A DNA stretch of 64,000 bases from Whitmania pigra (taxonomy: Eukaryota; Annelida; Clitellata; Hirudinida; Haemopidae): contig JAJTWR010000067.1 in NCBI GenBank assembly GCA_021613335.1, positions 912,001-976,000 of the forward strand, in the 5' to 3' direction. Shown here in pieces: positions 44,677 through 60,238 of the stretch. Numbering within the stretch: position 1 is the stretch's first letter; each line of letters opens with the position of its first letter. Made by a program: the position numbers and the translations under genes. The notes under the pieces are model-generated. The model saw nothing but the letters and a program-made list of their open reading frames with translations. It was not told where the DNA came from and did not search any database.

Positions 44677-44699
44677 ATCAAACAATGTAGTATTTATTA

Positions 44700-45742
44700 T
44701 AATGGCTTATATATGTACAATATCCGATGAAATATAGATATTTACATACATTAATGAAGGTAAAGTATATGAAATACAATAGGAAGCAATAAGCCTTATT
44801 TTAGAACGCATTATATGCATTTAGAATGCTATGTAGAATGTATATAAAATGTAGTCTACACTTCCGAAGAGATGTTAATGTAGACTTTATAAAGTAGTTT
44901 GAAGTACTTTAAAGGTAGCGTATGTTTCAATACAAATTTACCAATATCAACCAATTTTGTAAAACATAGCAATATGAATGTTTTCTGCAAAGCTGTTACA
45001 ACAATTGCTTTTATCGGTGGTCTGAACTGTCTGCTTAAGTTTTATTATAATTTTAATTCATTAACATTAATATTAAATGTGCTTAAATGCAGCATAATAA
45101 TTTATTAAAATATTCTTAAATATTATGCGAATTTATTTAAATTTTATTAAATCAGCTCCTGGGTGTTCAGACATTGAGACAATTTTAACATCTAGTGGAC
45201 TAGGTATTGCGTCAAAGAATTTTATAGACAGCATGCTTAACTCATCTGCCACGTTAAGGAGTAAGGCTATAAGGAGTGTGTTTAAGTACAGTTCGAATAA
45301 ACAAGAACTGAAAGCACAGCTGTAGGACCTGAATGTTTGTTGAACAAGAGACTGTCAACTGTATTTTGCCAACAGCTCAGTGTCATATTACATCCGTATC
45401 GGAATTTTAACTCAATCCAAACTCATATTAAGAGAATGTCCTTCGGAATAAACTTACTAAGCCATGTATTAATCCACAATTTAGCATAAATATTTATTTT
45501 AAATTTTATTTAAAAAAAACTTAGACATGATCAGCGTAAAAATTTTTCAAAAATCACAATCATGCAAGACGAAAGTGAGAATTATTCTGAAAATTGCTAC
45601 AGAGTGACAATCTTGGTGGGAAAATGAGAATTGAATTTTAAATTGTCAAAATTTATTTTTCATCACTAAGTGATTAAATAACTAAATAACATTCTCCTCA
45701 TCACCATCGTCGTCATCAGCTTCGAAAAATGAGCATCTCAAA
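44700..45742. other. Spacer 3' of gene D
   Basis: 44700-45140 is AT-rich and unassigned. 45140-45742 is the 3' flank shared with genes B and C and with 7900-8460. A 66-codon plus-strand frame (45125-45325) occurs in it but is broken by indels in the other copies, so it is not treated as a gene. Confidence 0.5.
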
Positions 45743-49696
<3,954 letters not shown>

Positions 49697-50820
49697 GACT
49701 TTCAAAAAATTAAATATGACGACAGATTGGAACTTCTGAGACATGAAAGAAAATTAACACTTAGATTTATTTATGCTTGTTTATTGCATAACCTAATTAA
49801 CTATTAACCTGATCAACTTGTCTAATTAATCTTACCAGCTGATTAATTTATTAATTAACTCGAAATAAGCATATATTAGTAAACAGATTTTACCAGCTGG
49901 ACACTTAGTAAAGCAGAGAAGGCAGATCACCTTAAGTTTAAAAGCAGCTAAATGCATTCGGACGCAATGAACTCACCTGAGATTAAAAACAGAAAATGCT
50001 GTTCTCTGCTTTATCGTCAATATTTTATGATGTCACCTGCTCATGAAGATATCAGAAAAAATGATTAAGATTTTATTTATGATTTTCCAAATTGTTTCCT
50101 TTTGATGAATGCATGAAAACGTTTTTTCTCTGTTCCAAAATGTTCCCAATTGTTAATTGCATGCTTTGCATCATCTGCAAAAGATAATTGCAGTATGGCA
50201 AATATAATTTCAACCTTTACTATTATTAATAATTTATTAAACATAATGTTTCTTTCATTTCTTTCAAAATTAATTGCAAAAATTAGACTAGCGGTATAAT
50301 AAAATATAATATTTTATATATAATAAAAATAATATAATTCATATTATATTGCATGATAGTTATTTGACTTGGTAATTAAATAATTATTTAATCTATTTAA
50401 TCTATGAAAAGACACAAATATAATTTCAACCTTTACTATTATTAATAATTTATTAAACATAATGTTTCTTTCATTTCTTCCAAAATTAATTGCAAAAATT
50501 AGACTAGTGTAATAAAAATAATATAAATCATATTATATTGCATGATAGTTATTTGATTTGTAATTAAATAATTATTTAATTTATGAAAACACGCTTTCAT
50601 TTAATCAGCCTAAAAATGTGTTAAAAATGAGGAAATAATATTTTCGATAGGAAACGTGAAGACCTGAGTAAGATAAAAAGATAAAATAATCTTAAAATTA
50701 AGATAAAATGATCTACTAAATATGACAATTACTCTTCCTCAGATGGCAGCTTAATTTTTTTTTATTAACGGCAAAGGTAAAAATATTCAATCAATCTCCA
50801 AAATTTTATCAAGTGCAGAA
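49697..50820. repeat. Duplicated spacer upstream of gene D
   Basis: Homologous to 523-1630 and equivalents; homology ends at about 50820 (TTATCAAGTGCAG), the right end of the array. Within it a block of about 216 bp is tandemly duplicated (50199-50414 and 50415-50600, each starting with CAAATATAATTTCAACC). Confidence 0.65.
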
Positions 50821-51066
50821 TCGAATACAAAGTTGAGGTCGAAACGCTCTTTTTTAATAAAACTGCAGCAAATTTAAAGCTGAAAAAGGATTCATACAAA
50901 ATACATATCTAAGCTACAATATATTTACAAATTAGCGTCTTAGCTTGAATAATGATTTGAAGATTACAACAAATCGTGTCACTTCGATTTGATTAAAAAA
51001 CTAGTGGAAAAGTTGTCGATAATTAGTGCAAGTTTACAACGAACTTCGGAACAAAATTAAAAATCT

Positions 51067-51840
51067 GGCCAGTGCGATTTTAAGAGGAATGTTTGATGAT
51101 TATTTTGGTGTAATTTATTTTGACATTGGCTGAGCAACTAAAAAGATTTTTGACCATGAAGATGTCGCATTTTGTTGTTTTTCGGAAAAGTTGAGGTTAA
51201 ATTATGCAAGTTTACAACGAATTACAAATTAAAATTAAAAATCTGACCAGTGCGAATTTAAGAGGAATGCTTGATGATTATTTTGGTATAATTTACTTTG
51301 ACATTGGTTGATTCGTTAAAAAGATTTTTGATCATGAAGTTGTTGCATTTTGTTGTTTTTTCAGAAAAGTTACAGAACAATTATGCAAATTTAAACACAA
51401 AAATTAAAAATCTGGCCAGGGCGATTTTAAGAGGAATGTTTGATGATTATTTTGGTATAATTTATTTTGACATTGACTGGGCAACTAAAAAGATTTTTGA
51501 CCATGATTTTGTTGTTTTTGGAAAAGTTGAGGTTAAATTATGCAAGTTTACAACGCATTACGAAACAAAATTTAAAATCTGGCCAGTGCGATTTTAAGAG
51601 GAATGTTTGATGATTATTTTGGTGTAATTTATTTTGACATTCGCTTAGCAACTAAAAAGATTTTTGACCATGAAGTTGTCGTATTTTGGTGTTTTTCGGA
51701 AAAGTTGCAGTTAAATTATTCAAATTTAAAAGAAAAATTTAAAAATCTGGACAGTGCGATTTTAAAATTAATGCTTGTAGATTATTTTTGTGTAATTTAC
51801 TTTGACATTAGTTGAGTAGTTAAAAAGATTTTTGAACCTG
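51067..51840. repeat. Tandem repeat, unit about 168-178 bp, about 4.5 copies
   Basis: The phrase AGTGCGATTTTAAGAGGAAT (or a variant) starts units at about 51067, 51245, 51414, 51581 and 51749, giving periods of 178, 169, 167 and 168 bp. Each unit also carries GATGATTATTTTGGT and AAAAAGATTTTTGA. Partial similarity extends left to about 50990. Units differ at many positions, so the array is not newly amplified. No coding role. Confidence 0.85.
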
Positions 51841-52327
51841 CTAGCGTCGTAACATAGGCTTTTAACAATGGGCTCTCGCCCTGCTAGCCTTATTCAAGTC
51901 TCAGAAGCCGAGGTTTTAGTTGACCTAGGCATCAGTGAAAGTTCTCGACAAAACGAAAACACAAAATACTAAAGTGTTGACTACAAAATGAATTAAAGAT
52001 GATTAAATTTTATGAAACTCGAGAATCGAATATAATATTGTAAATAATAAATTGTTTAAAGCTAACCATTTAGTGACAAATAAATTAATCATGATGTCAA
52101 GATTTTCAAGCGCTCACACAAAATTTCAAAATATTTTTTTAGGAAATTTAATATCAGAAAGTATATCTAATTTTTTAATTTGTGCAGAAAATGTTAACAC
52201 ATCAAAATATTTTTCAAAGTTAATTCTAATCCATTTAAAGCTTTTAAAATACTTTTGCGATGATTTTTTTATTTCAGTATTAACAAAAGCAGTTCTCAAG
52301 AAATGAATTTTCAATAAAACATGTTAC

Positions 52328-53120
52328 CAACAAACCATTGAGTTCGCCACTGACAGATATCTCTATGGAAACTATAGTGTTATTCTCGTGCTCAATATCA
52401 TCCCATTGGATGGTGTCAATAAAAGCAAGTTTTGGATTATTTTTGAAAGTTACATCTCCTTTTACAATTTCTGTTAATGTCACCATATTGAGAAATAATT
52501 TGTTTCAGTTTGTTTGCATTAAAATTTTCATTAGACTAACATTTATGAGTTACTAATCTAAAAAATACTCGAATTGAATTTGTACTATTAAACGAAAGAT
52601 TTTAAATAATGATTAATTAATGATAATGATTTAATAGTTAATGAATTTAATAATGATGGATTAGTTGACCGAATATCTAATAAAATAAGGAATAAACTAT
52701 TGTTTCTCCGAAAATCGCTCATATACACATATGTATAACGCGACTTGCCTTTCAAAGAAGGGAGGATTGCCCTAGTCAAGTTATAGTTAAGTCTAAAATA
52801 AATGTTACTTCCAATGTAGAGGTAATTCCCCCAAACTATCTTCAAGTTTTTCATGGTGAAGTTTTGAAAATTATTGCCTACAAACAGGAAGTAACCTTTG
52901 ACCTGATAAGTTGTTAGTCGTAATTAGAAAATTGGTTCAAAATTTGTTGTTCAATCTGACCTCTTCAATTGTATCGAGGAAATATGTGTCTGGATATGAC
53001 CCTTCGAAGAAATTTATTTCCACATTGTGATTGATGACGGTGCAACTGGCATATTCTTTGCTATAAACAGTTATATCTGTATATGTTCTTATATTAGGTT
53101 ATTTCTTGTACCTGAACACA
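52328..53120 (-). pseudogene. EGFR-like receptor L domain fragment (three exons)
   Basis: Exons on the minus strand: a 53120-52961 (VVCSGTRNNL; then, after a frameshift, KEYASCTVINHNVEI and FLDTIEE), b 52902-52749 (VKGYFLFVGNNFQNF, MKNLKIVWGNYLYIG, LTRAILPSLK) and c 52470-52328 (EIVKGDVTFKNNPKLAFIDT, IQWDDI). They correspond in order to the first L domain of EGF receptors, where VCxGTxN, NCxVVxGNLEI, NLxxIRGN, LxEIxxGxVxFxNNPxLC and SIQWRDI occur (family knowledge). Junctions a/b (phase 0, GT-AG) and b/c (phase 1, GC-AG with GCAAGT) agree with this reading. The frameshift in exon a and loss of the Cys in NPKLA suggest decay. No downstream receptor parts are found. Confidence 0.68.
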
Positions 53121-53534
53121 CTACTAAGTGATGCTTCATATTAAATTTTTTACGATTAATATCATAATTAGAAGATTTAAAAAACAAATCGTAATTAATT
53201 AATTAATTACAATTAAACAATTTAAAAAAAAAACTTTTCCAAAACATGTCCCTTTCTGTACAACAGAAGTAATCAAAACGCAAAGTAAAATTTTGCAAAG
53301 TCTCCTTCTACCACTCATGCTTGAAACAAGCATTCTTGTTTGCTAAAAATAGAACAGTCTCCGTTGTTCTAACAACTATAGGACAATTTTTTGGAAGCTC
53401 TATTTATACTATTTAAGCTCTATTTATATCACTGAAATTCACCTTAAAAATTATTTTTAAAATAGCAACTGTTCCTTTAAATATTATAATAATTTTTAAA
53501 GATTAGATAAATTAAGTTAAAAAACCACTAACAG

Positions 53535-53610
53535 TATACCGTACGCAAGAACACAACCCATTCGGCCAACCTGCACTGCGCGGACAGGTGTCCTATCTCC
53601 ATCTTTCAAA
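53535..53610 (-). repeat. SINE head fragment
   Basis: The minus-strand GCAGTGCAGGTTGGCCGAAT followed by GGGTTGTG matches the box A region of the SINE at 19622-19850. Box B and the tail are absent, so it is a truncated copy. Confidence 0.5.
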
Positions 53611-54404
53611 GGTTGTCAAGTATTTTCAGGAAATGAGACGCCACACTTTCGTAGCCAAATTTCAGTTGCAACAAATGATTGAAAGTTTAAAAACAGATTT
53701 GTGAGTTGTACGTTAATCAAACTTTTCAGCGAACTTTAATTATGAATGCAATCACTTTATACTCCGATGTTTTGATCATAACGGAGGACCATAAGTCGCA
53801 TTTGGTAGTAAGCACTGAGCTGCATCATGACAAGTTTTCTGCTCTCATAATCAATCATGTTATTTTTAAATTAGCATCATCAGAAGGCCGGATTATTAGG
53901 AAAAAGCATCCCGTAATGATATTTCAGTCATCATTGTCGAGAGCACCTGATTTCATGAACTTATGGTATATTGTAGACAATATTAATTGGAGGTTATGGA
54001 TGGCTTCCAAATGCCAAATCTAGATAAAATTTATAAGTAATTTTCTATATTTTACCAGTAAACATTTCTAAATTCACAAATTAATTACTGTTTACCTTCA
54101 AAACTATTTTGACGTTTAATTTTTTGCGGTTACAATTTACCTAGTTTTACCTTATTGAGAGAGGTTGCGCGACTTACGCTTGAATTCTTACGCTACAGTT
54201 TAGTTATTTTAATTTCAACACTGAAGCTTATATTATTATAATGTCATAACTAATAAAACAATACAATGTCAAAATACTGGCTTAAAAGAATACATTCAAA
54301 GAAATTTACCATTACATTGCATGCTCTAAAATAATGGGCAGAAAAATGCAGCATCAGTTTGGCGATGCTTTATATACGATATTTTAATAAAATAACTGGG
54401 CAGG
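53611..54404. other. Unassigned spacer
   Basis: AT-rich DNA. A 105-codon plus-strand frame (53706-54023) shows no recognisable motif and no splice or composition support, so no gene is called. Confidence 0.35.
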
Positions 54405-54885
54405 TGTCACGTTCTTCACCTAAAGCCCATAACAGGTAGTACCGCTGCCACCACCAACACCCAGTTCTTTATCAGAAATAAGGAATTGGAACTAAATCTT
54501 TATTTATAAGGCAGCAACCAATCATCAAAACCATCACACTAATCCTAAAACAGCTCTCGCCGATCTCATATTTATAAGCGTTGGATCTGATTAGCTTCTA
54601 ACACAATCCACTAAAATATTAGCCTATCCCAACAAATTCTACTAAAATGGCAGCCAATCGAAATTCACGAAAAAAGGTCAATACACACCTACTAGCTGAT
54701 TAAACCAGTTGTCCTAAAAACATTAATCATTATCTTAAATTACCTCGGCCATAGCTTTAGAATGACATTGGATAGCTTAAACAAATAATCGACATCTAAT
54801 GAAATGCACTCGCGAGCCACAAATCATTCAGTTAATAACGAATCTAGGAGACACGTCTGGTGGTCTCCGAAACCCAGCCATGACA
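54405..54885. repeat. Candidate solo LTR (about 481 bp)
   Basis: A block less AT-rich than its surroundings begins TGTCACGTTC and ends CCATGACA, i.e. with 5-bp inverted termini TGTCA/TGACA. It is flanked by near-identical 5-bp direct repeats (GCAGG and GCAAG). The interior has no coding capacity; the minus strand contains a TATAAATA-like box. No second copy is present in the window, so the call rests on the termini alone. Confidence 0.42.
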
Positions 54886-56011
54886 GCAAGATTGTCAGAA
54901 AGTTTTTAAAAATGTTCATTTGCTGGTATATTTGAGAAATATTTAACAAATATTATATATAACATCTAATTTTTAATTTATATGAAATCATAACGTAACT
55001 TTTATTTTCTGAATGTTGCATCAGTTACGGTGGATTTCACCAGATATTAAGACATTATATCGATTTAATCCAAAACAGTTCATTGTTCTTAATTTAGTCA
55101 AGAAAATAAAAGAGATAATGGCTGTCGTTAATGCCATCTTCTACAAGCCAATCGGGAGTAATTTCTACGTAAAGCTTCCGTAGCTGACCAATGTTGACGC
55201 AACAGTCTTCTGTTCCTTCCGCATGGTCCAATGATTAAGACTTGGCCACTCAAGATGTCATTTTAATTTTTTTATTAAGAATGCTGCTTCGCAAAACCAC
55301 TTCTACTGGGATATACACGTGTTTATAGAATGACAATTTTTTCAAGAGGCCATTGCACGCTCCGAAACTGTTAAGGGCTTTCGAACAGGGTCTTCTTTGT
55401 GTCAAAGATTGAATCATAAGAAACGTTGAAGTATTTAGACGACTACAATTCTTTACAAATAAAAAGATTATTTCATGTTGCCATCTCCATCGCAAATCAA
55501 GAACATTCGAGGGATGAAAGAAGTCTGTGCATTATTCTCCGACAAAGTTACCGATAGATATTCACTTTGTGTAGATATCTGTCATGCCAAAATTTGTTTT
55601 TTGAAGGGTTAACTATTATAAATTATGCTTTCGGTCGAATGGAAGTATATGATGCATTTCAAAATTTCAATTACTTCATTAGTAATCATGAATGCTGCTG
55701 AAACATTTGCATGCACATTGTAAGTTTCTCAATGTAAGACGAATTATCTGCAACACATTTTATTAAATGAAGTTCAATTAGTTGCAATGTTATGATAGCA
55801 CGTGATCACTCTGGGGCCTTCAGTTTGACATGCACGATCGATCACATTTTCCTGAATAAACAATTTTAACGAATGTAATTTTATTTGTTCAGTGAATTTC
55901 TCAAACAGAAGACCACTCATAAGCGGAAAGCAAACAAATATTTAACAAAAGGACAGAAACAAATATAAAGAACGCTTTTGAAATTATCTTTTCTTAACCA
56001 AGTTAGTTACC
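54886..56011. other. Unassigned spacer
   Basis: No gene or element recognised. The 81-codon minus-strand frame 55495-55250 has no family resemblance. Confidence 0.35.
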
Positions 56012-57944
56012 CTATCTTTTTCCAGGTTCCCAACATCCTTTCAAACAATCTTCATGGCATACTTGATTTTTTTTCTCTATAACAAATGTTTATTTTGTCA
56101 GCATAAATGCTTATTAAACAAGAATTATAACAAAGGTATTGAAAAGCAATTACCGCATTCTTGTCTTTGTTGTTTGATAAGTTGAATTTTTCTGTCCTAA
56201 AGTATCAAATGACAATTTTAAATTTTTATTTTGCAATGCGACTTGTCTCTCAAATGAAAGATAATCCTAGCCAAGTTATTGTTACTCTGAATATATATGC
56301 TGCTTCCTTGGAAGAGATAATTTCCCCACACGATCTTCAAGTTTTTTATGGTAAAGTTTTGAAAATTATTGCCGACGAACAGTATGTAATTTTTTTTAAG
56401 CTTTGACCTAGTAATTTGCAGCGTTGTAAACATTACTTCATTTCGGTAATTAGGTAAAAGTAAAAGAAATACCTCAAAAAGCTACTTAAATATAAGTAAG
56501 AGTATTGTCTCGAAAATGTCAAGTAAAATTAAAAAGTTACAGCATCTAAAAGTTACTTTTAAGTGAAAATTACAAGTAACTTTGATGCCGCCATTATTGT
56601 GATCATACATCATTCCGTATTATTTAAAAGGAATTGTTTCTATTATCGTTAAAACAGTTATTGGTATTAACTGCTAGTACTAGCAGTCATTAAGTAATAA
56701 CATTTGAACTAATGCATTTTTTTGGTTTTTATTATTTATTACAATATTACAATCACAAACGTTTGTTAATTTGTAACATAACTAAGTCCTCGAATAGTTT
56801 GTCACTCATTATGGTCCTTCGGCTGTTCATACCAGCATAGCTGAATAAATGTTAAACAGCTGCACTAGCTGACAGAGGAGTATTCAACTGGATAAATAAT
56901 TTCTTCAGTGTATCGCTTCCAGTAATAATGTTCATGTCATCTGATCGGTCTCGAAGATACATCAGAATATCAGTTGACCTTGTACAATTGAAGAAACTGT
57001 CTTCAACACTGTCAGCATCAGATGAATGAGATGCTTTCAGCTCGTCCACCATTGCTGCATTAGAAGATGCTATTTTGGCTACCAGTTTCTCATGAAGCTT
57101 GACAACCGTTGGCAACAGATATCCCATATTCCTTAACTTCTGTTGGATGCATGTGTTTCAAGTTAGATGAAGAACCTTCATATGCTGAACATACAGTTTT
57201 TTTGCTGGTGGCAGAGTAGGCATGCATACTTATATGATTTTCCTTTGATTGAAATCTGAATATTTTGTTCAAATAAGGCCACGGACTATCCTCACCCTTG
57301 TTCCTCTTATCTTCGCTAAGGACACTCAAACTGGCTTCAAATGAATCCATACTACGATATATTAAATCTTATATTATTATATGTATATAATATTATATAT
57401 ATATATATATATAAAAAAGCTTCGGTATGACTAATCCACAATTTCCGATTTATCAAAAACGACCGGCGATAACCACAATAACAAAAGAGCGATGATCGGA
57501 AAGAGAAAGGTTCTCAAACATACCAAAGAATAACAATCTAGAATTTAATTTTTTTTTAAATAAATTAAACTAATTTAAAGTTTTATTTACGTTACTTTGT
57601 AACGTCTTGCGCCAAAAATGTAACGAATTAAAATTGTAATTTGTTACAAGTAAAAGTACCAAAAAATCTTTGTAATTGTTACAAGTAAAAATTACCAAAA
57701 AAATGTAATTAATTACAGTAACGAATTACATTTAATTCGATACTGCATAACACTGGTTAATTGGTAACAATTTGTTAATCGTAATTGGAAAATTGGTTCA
57801 AAGTGAGGATGTCTGGATATGATCCTTTGAATAAAAATATTTCCACGTTGTGCTTGATGACGGTGCAATTGGCATATTCTTTGAGGTAAACCTTTATATC
57901 TGTTTGGGTAATTACCCTGTTGCCATTTCTCGTAACTGAACACA
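56012..57944 (-). pseudogene. EGFR-like ectodomain fragment, interrupted by hAT copy 3
   Basis: Minus-strand pieces in receptor order: exon a from 57944 (VCSVTRNGNRVITQTDIKVY, ANCTVIKHNVEIFLFKGSYP), whose 3' end and donor are deleted compared with 52961; then the hAT insert (57755-56419); exon b (about 56405-56225: NNFQNFTIKNLKIVWGNYLF and NNLARIIF); a short exon 56196-56154 (EKFNLSNNKDKN); and a last exon 56076-56012 (KNQVCHEDCLKGCWEPGKR then TAG). The final exon keeps the VCHxxCxxGCWxPG pattern of EGFR cysteine-rich regions with all its cysteines. The 43-nt exon shifts phase relative to the 47-nt one at 42861. Missing sequence and frame changes point to a pseudogene. Confidence 0.62.
56419..57755 (-). 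mobile_element. hAT-family element, internally deleted (copy 3)
   Basis: The termini CAGCGTTGTAAAC (left) and CAGTGTTATGCAGTATCG (right, reverse complement) match copy 1. The flanks GTAATTTG and GTTAATTG agree at six of eight positions. The N-terminal coding piece is 57350-57090 and the C-terminal piece 57127-56852 (NTPLSASAAV), as in copies 1 and 2. It sits in the intron between the first two EGFR-like L-domain exons. Confidence 0.82.
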
Positions 57945-60238
57945 CTACAAAATGGCGATTCACATTTAGATTTGTTACGATGATTAAGCAATTTATAAAA
58001 TACCTTTTCCAAAACCTTTTAAAATCTCTTTCTACCAATCACGCTTGAAAGCATTTTGTTAGCTTAAAACAGGAAAACAGCATTTAATGTCCAAATCTCA
58101 ATCGACAAGTTAGCAATCTAAAAGTGAATTTATTCAAAAATTTTAAATAAATCTCGCAACAATTTGGATATTAATTAGATAATACCGTCGACAACTATAT
58201 GTAAATGAATTTCTGCACTAGATCTGTTATTTAAAATGACTATCAAGGTATTTATGAAATGTTATTTTCCATTGCTGAGAAAAAGGTTGGTTTTTTTGGT
58301 TCTTTATGCTTGGATTATTGCCTGAAGTTTACATATTATATTAATAATAATTGATTTGAAAGGGATCTTGCATCAAAGTATATATAATATATTTATTATA
58401 ATATGTTCATGATACAGTATGTGTAAAAAGGTTACAAGCATCTTTTATTTTGGCATAACTTTTAAAATATGGAATTTGTACGTACATTGCGCTTCTATAT
58501 ACTTCAAAATATCATTTTAATTGATCAAATGTTGGAAATTTATCAAAACGCCCTTTTAGGCCATAGAAAAAGGTTACAAGCACTTTGGAAAAAATTTATT
58601 TATGGCTAAACTATCATTTAAGTATTTTTTAAATGTTTCCAAACATTATTTTAACATTATTCAAAGCTTTCAAATGTTTTCCATAATTAAATATTCTATT
58701 ACTACACAAATACTTACAGACAATATACTTGCGTACATCAAATTTCAAACTGGTTATAATTTGATTTGCTGTAATATTTTACTTGTAAATTTTTGGAATG
58801 AGTCTTTTTGAATTTATGGTGCGAGTTATTGAACCTTTCACACACATATTTTGTACTATAGCAATTTGAGTCTCGTAAAAATATAGAATCAATATAAACA
58901 TTTTTATTTAATTGCAAAGTTTATGTGTTGAAGGCTGAAATTTTTTTTTTCTGTACGACTTTCTGGCTACTTCTTGACTACATCCATGATAATAATATTT
59001 ACTAAAGTAATAAATGGAAATACCATTTTTGTATAACTTTGCGGCAAAGTATTATAAGAGTTTTTGAAGTAGCTTGAAAAAATGTTCTGATTATCATCGG
59101 AAACTGTAAAGCGCTTGTAGCCTTCTTCAAGGCCTAATTAGGATGATTTGATAATCAGAAAACAATTTAATTCAACAATGATTTTGACATTATGGTATTG
59201 AATACGTTGACAGTTACATAACAGCGTCATTTCACGTCAAATCAACACAACATCTTACAGCACCATCTTGGATTTTGTTGAAATTTGGCACATTTGTTAA
59301 CCTATCTGAGTAAATTGAAAAACTAAAATTTTAGATTTTTTGGTTGATCTGTGTCCGAAATATGGGTCGTTGAACTTTGACCAAATGCCAACACCTCCGA
59401 TGGTTGATAAGCTGTAAGTTTAGTTCTAGAGCACCTAGAAAGTCAATATTTATCTATAATTAAAGGTGTTTGAATGCTCTATTTATGCAAGCTATTTAAA
59501 TAATTTTAATTTTAATATTGAAAATATTATTTTTATTTAAATATCAAAATTCGTTTTAAGATAAGTTTGTACAAAAATTATTTTTTGTTTTATATCACAC
59601 ATATGTAGAATATTATAAAGGTACCCATATTCAAAAATTCAGCGTGGTCACTCTTATAGTTTTTATGTAGTGAATTTTTTAATATAGCTTGAAGGTTGCG
59701 AATTTGCTAAGCATATCCGGTAAGTCAATTTAATAATTTAAGTTAATTTTTACATTTTGTGAGCCCAAATTTCAAAAGGTTAGACAGTTGCTGTTTTTTG
59801 GCATAACCTAACATAAAAACGACAATAATTAACAAGTTGATGTCATTAATTTGGTAAATTTTGTAGGGCTGGGCTAACCTAGGGCCGGCCACCGGCTGTC
59901 CCCAATACTCATGAAATGTTATGCGCCGCATAAAAAATTATATTGCAAATAATATTGATATTAATCACTCACATTTTTAATAAATATAAAGAGCTTTATT
60001 TTAACTTTTTAAAAGATAATTTTATTTTTAATTTTACGTCTAATTTTAATAATAATAATTTTAAATTTAATTTATTTTTAATTAGAATTGAATTATATTT
60101 AAGATCTTTTGTTAACGATTTTACGTCGTCGTTTCAAGCGACCAGTATCGATGAACTATAGATTCCTACACTTACTATAAATCAGCTTATATCTTAAATA
60201 TAAATTGTAACAAAGAATAACAAAGAATTAGCAAAGCA
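57945..60238. other. Spacer upstream of the DDX46 gene
   Basis: AT-rich DNA in which I recognise no gene or element. The small plus- and minus-strand frames at 58602-58811, 59743-59931 and 59943-60161 have no family signature. The promoter of DDX46 is presumably in its last few hundred bases, but no clear TATA or initiator stands out. Confidence 0.4.

Noticed and set aside
45125..45325. 66-codon plus-strand frame in the FReD 3' flank
   Set aside because: The homologous stretches near 7930 and 27830 carry indels and stops, so the frame is not conserved.
51298..51815. Frames of 99 and 70 codons
   Set aside because: Fall within the 170-bp tandem repeat and follow its period.
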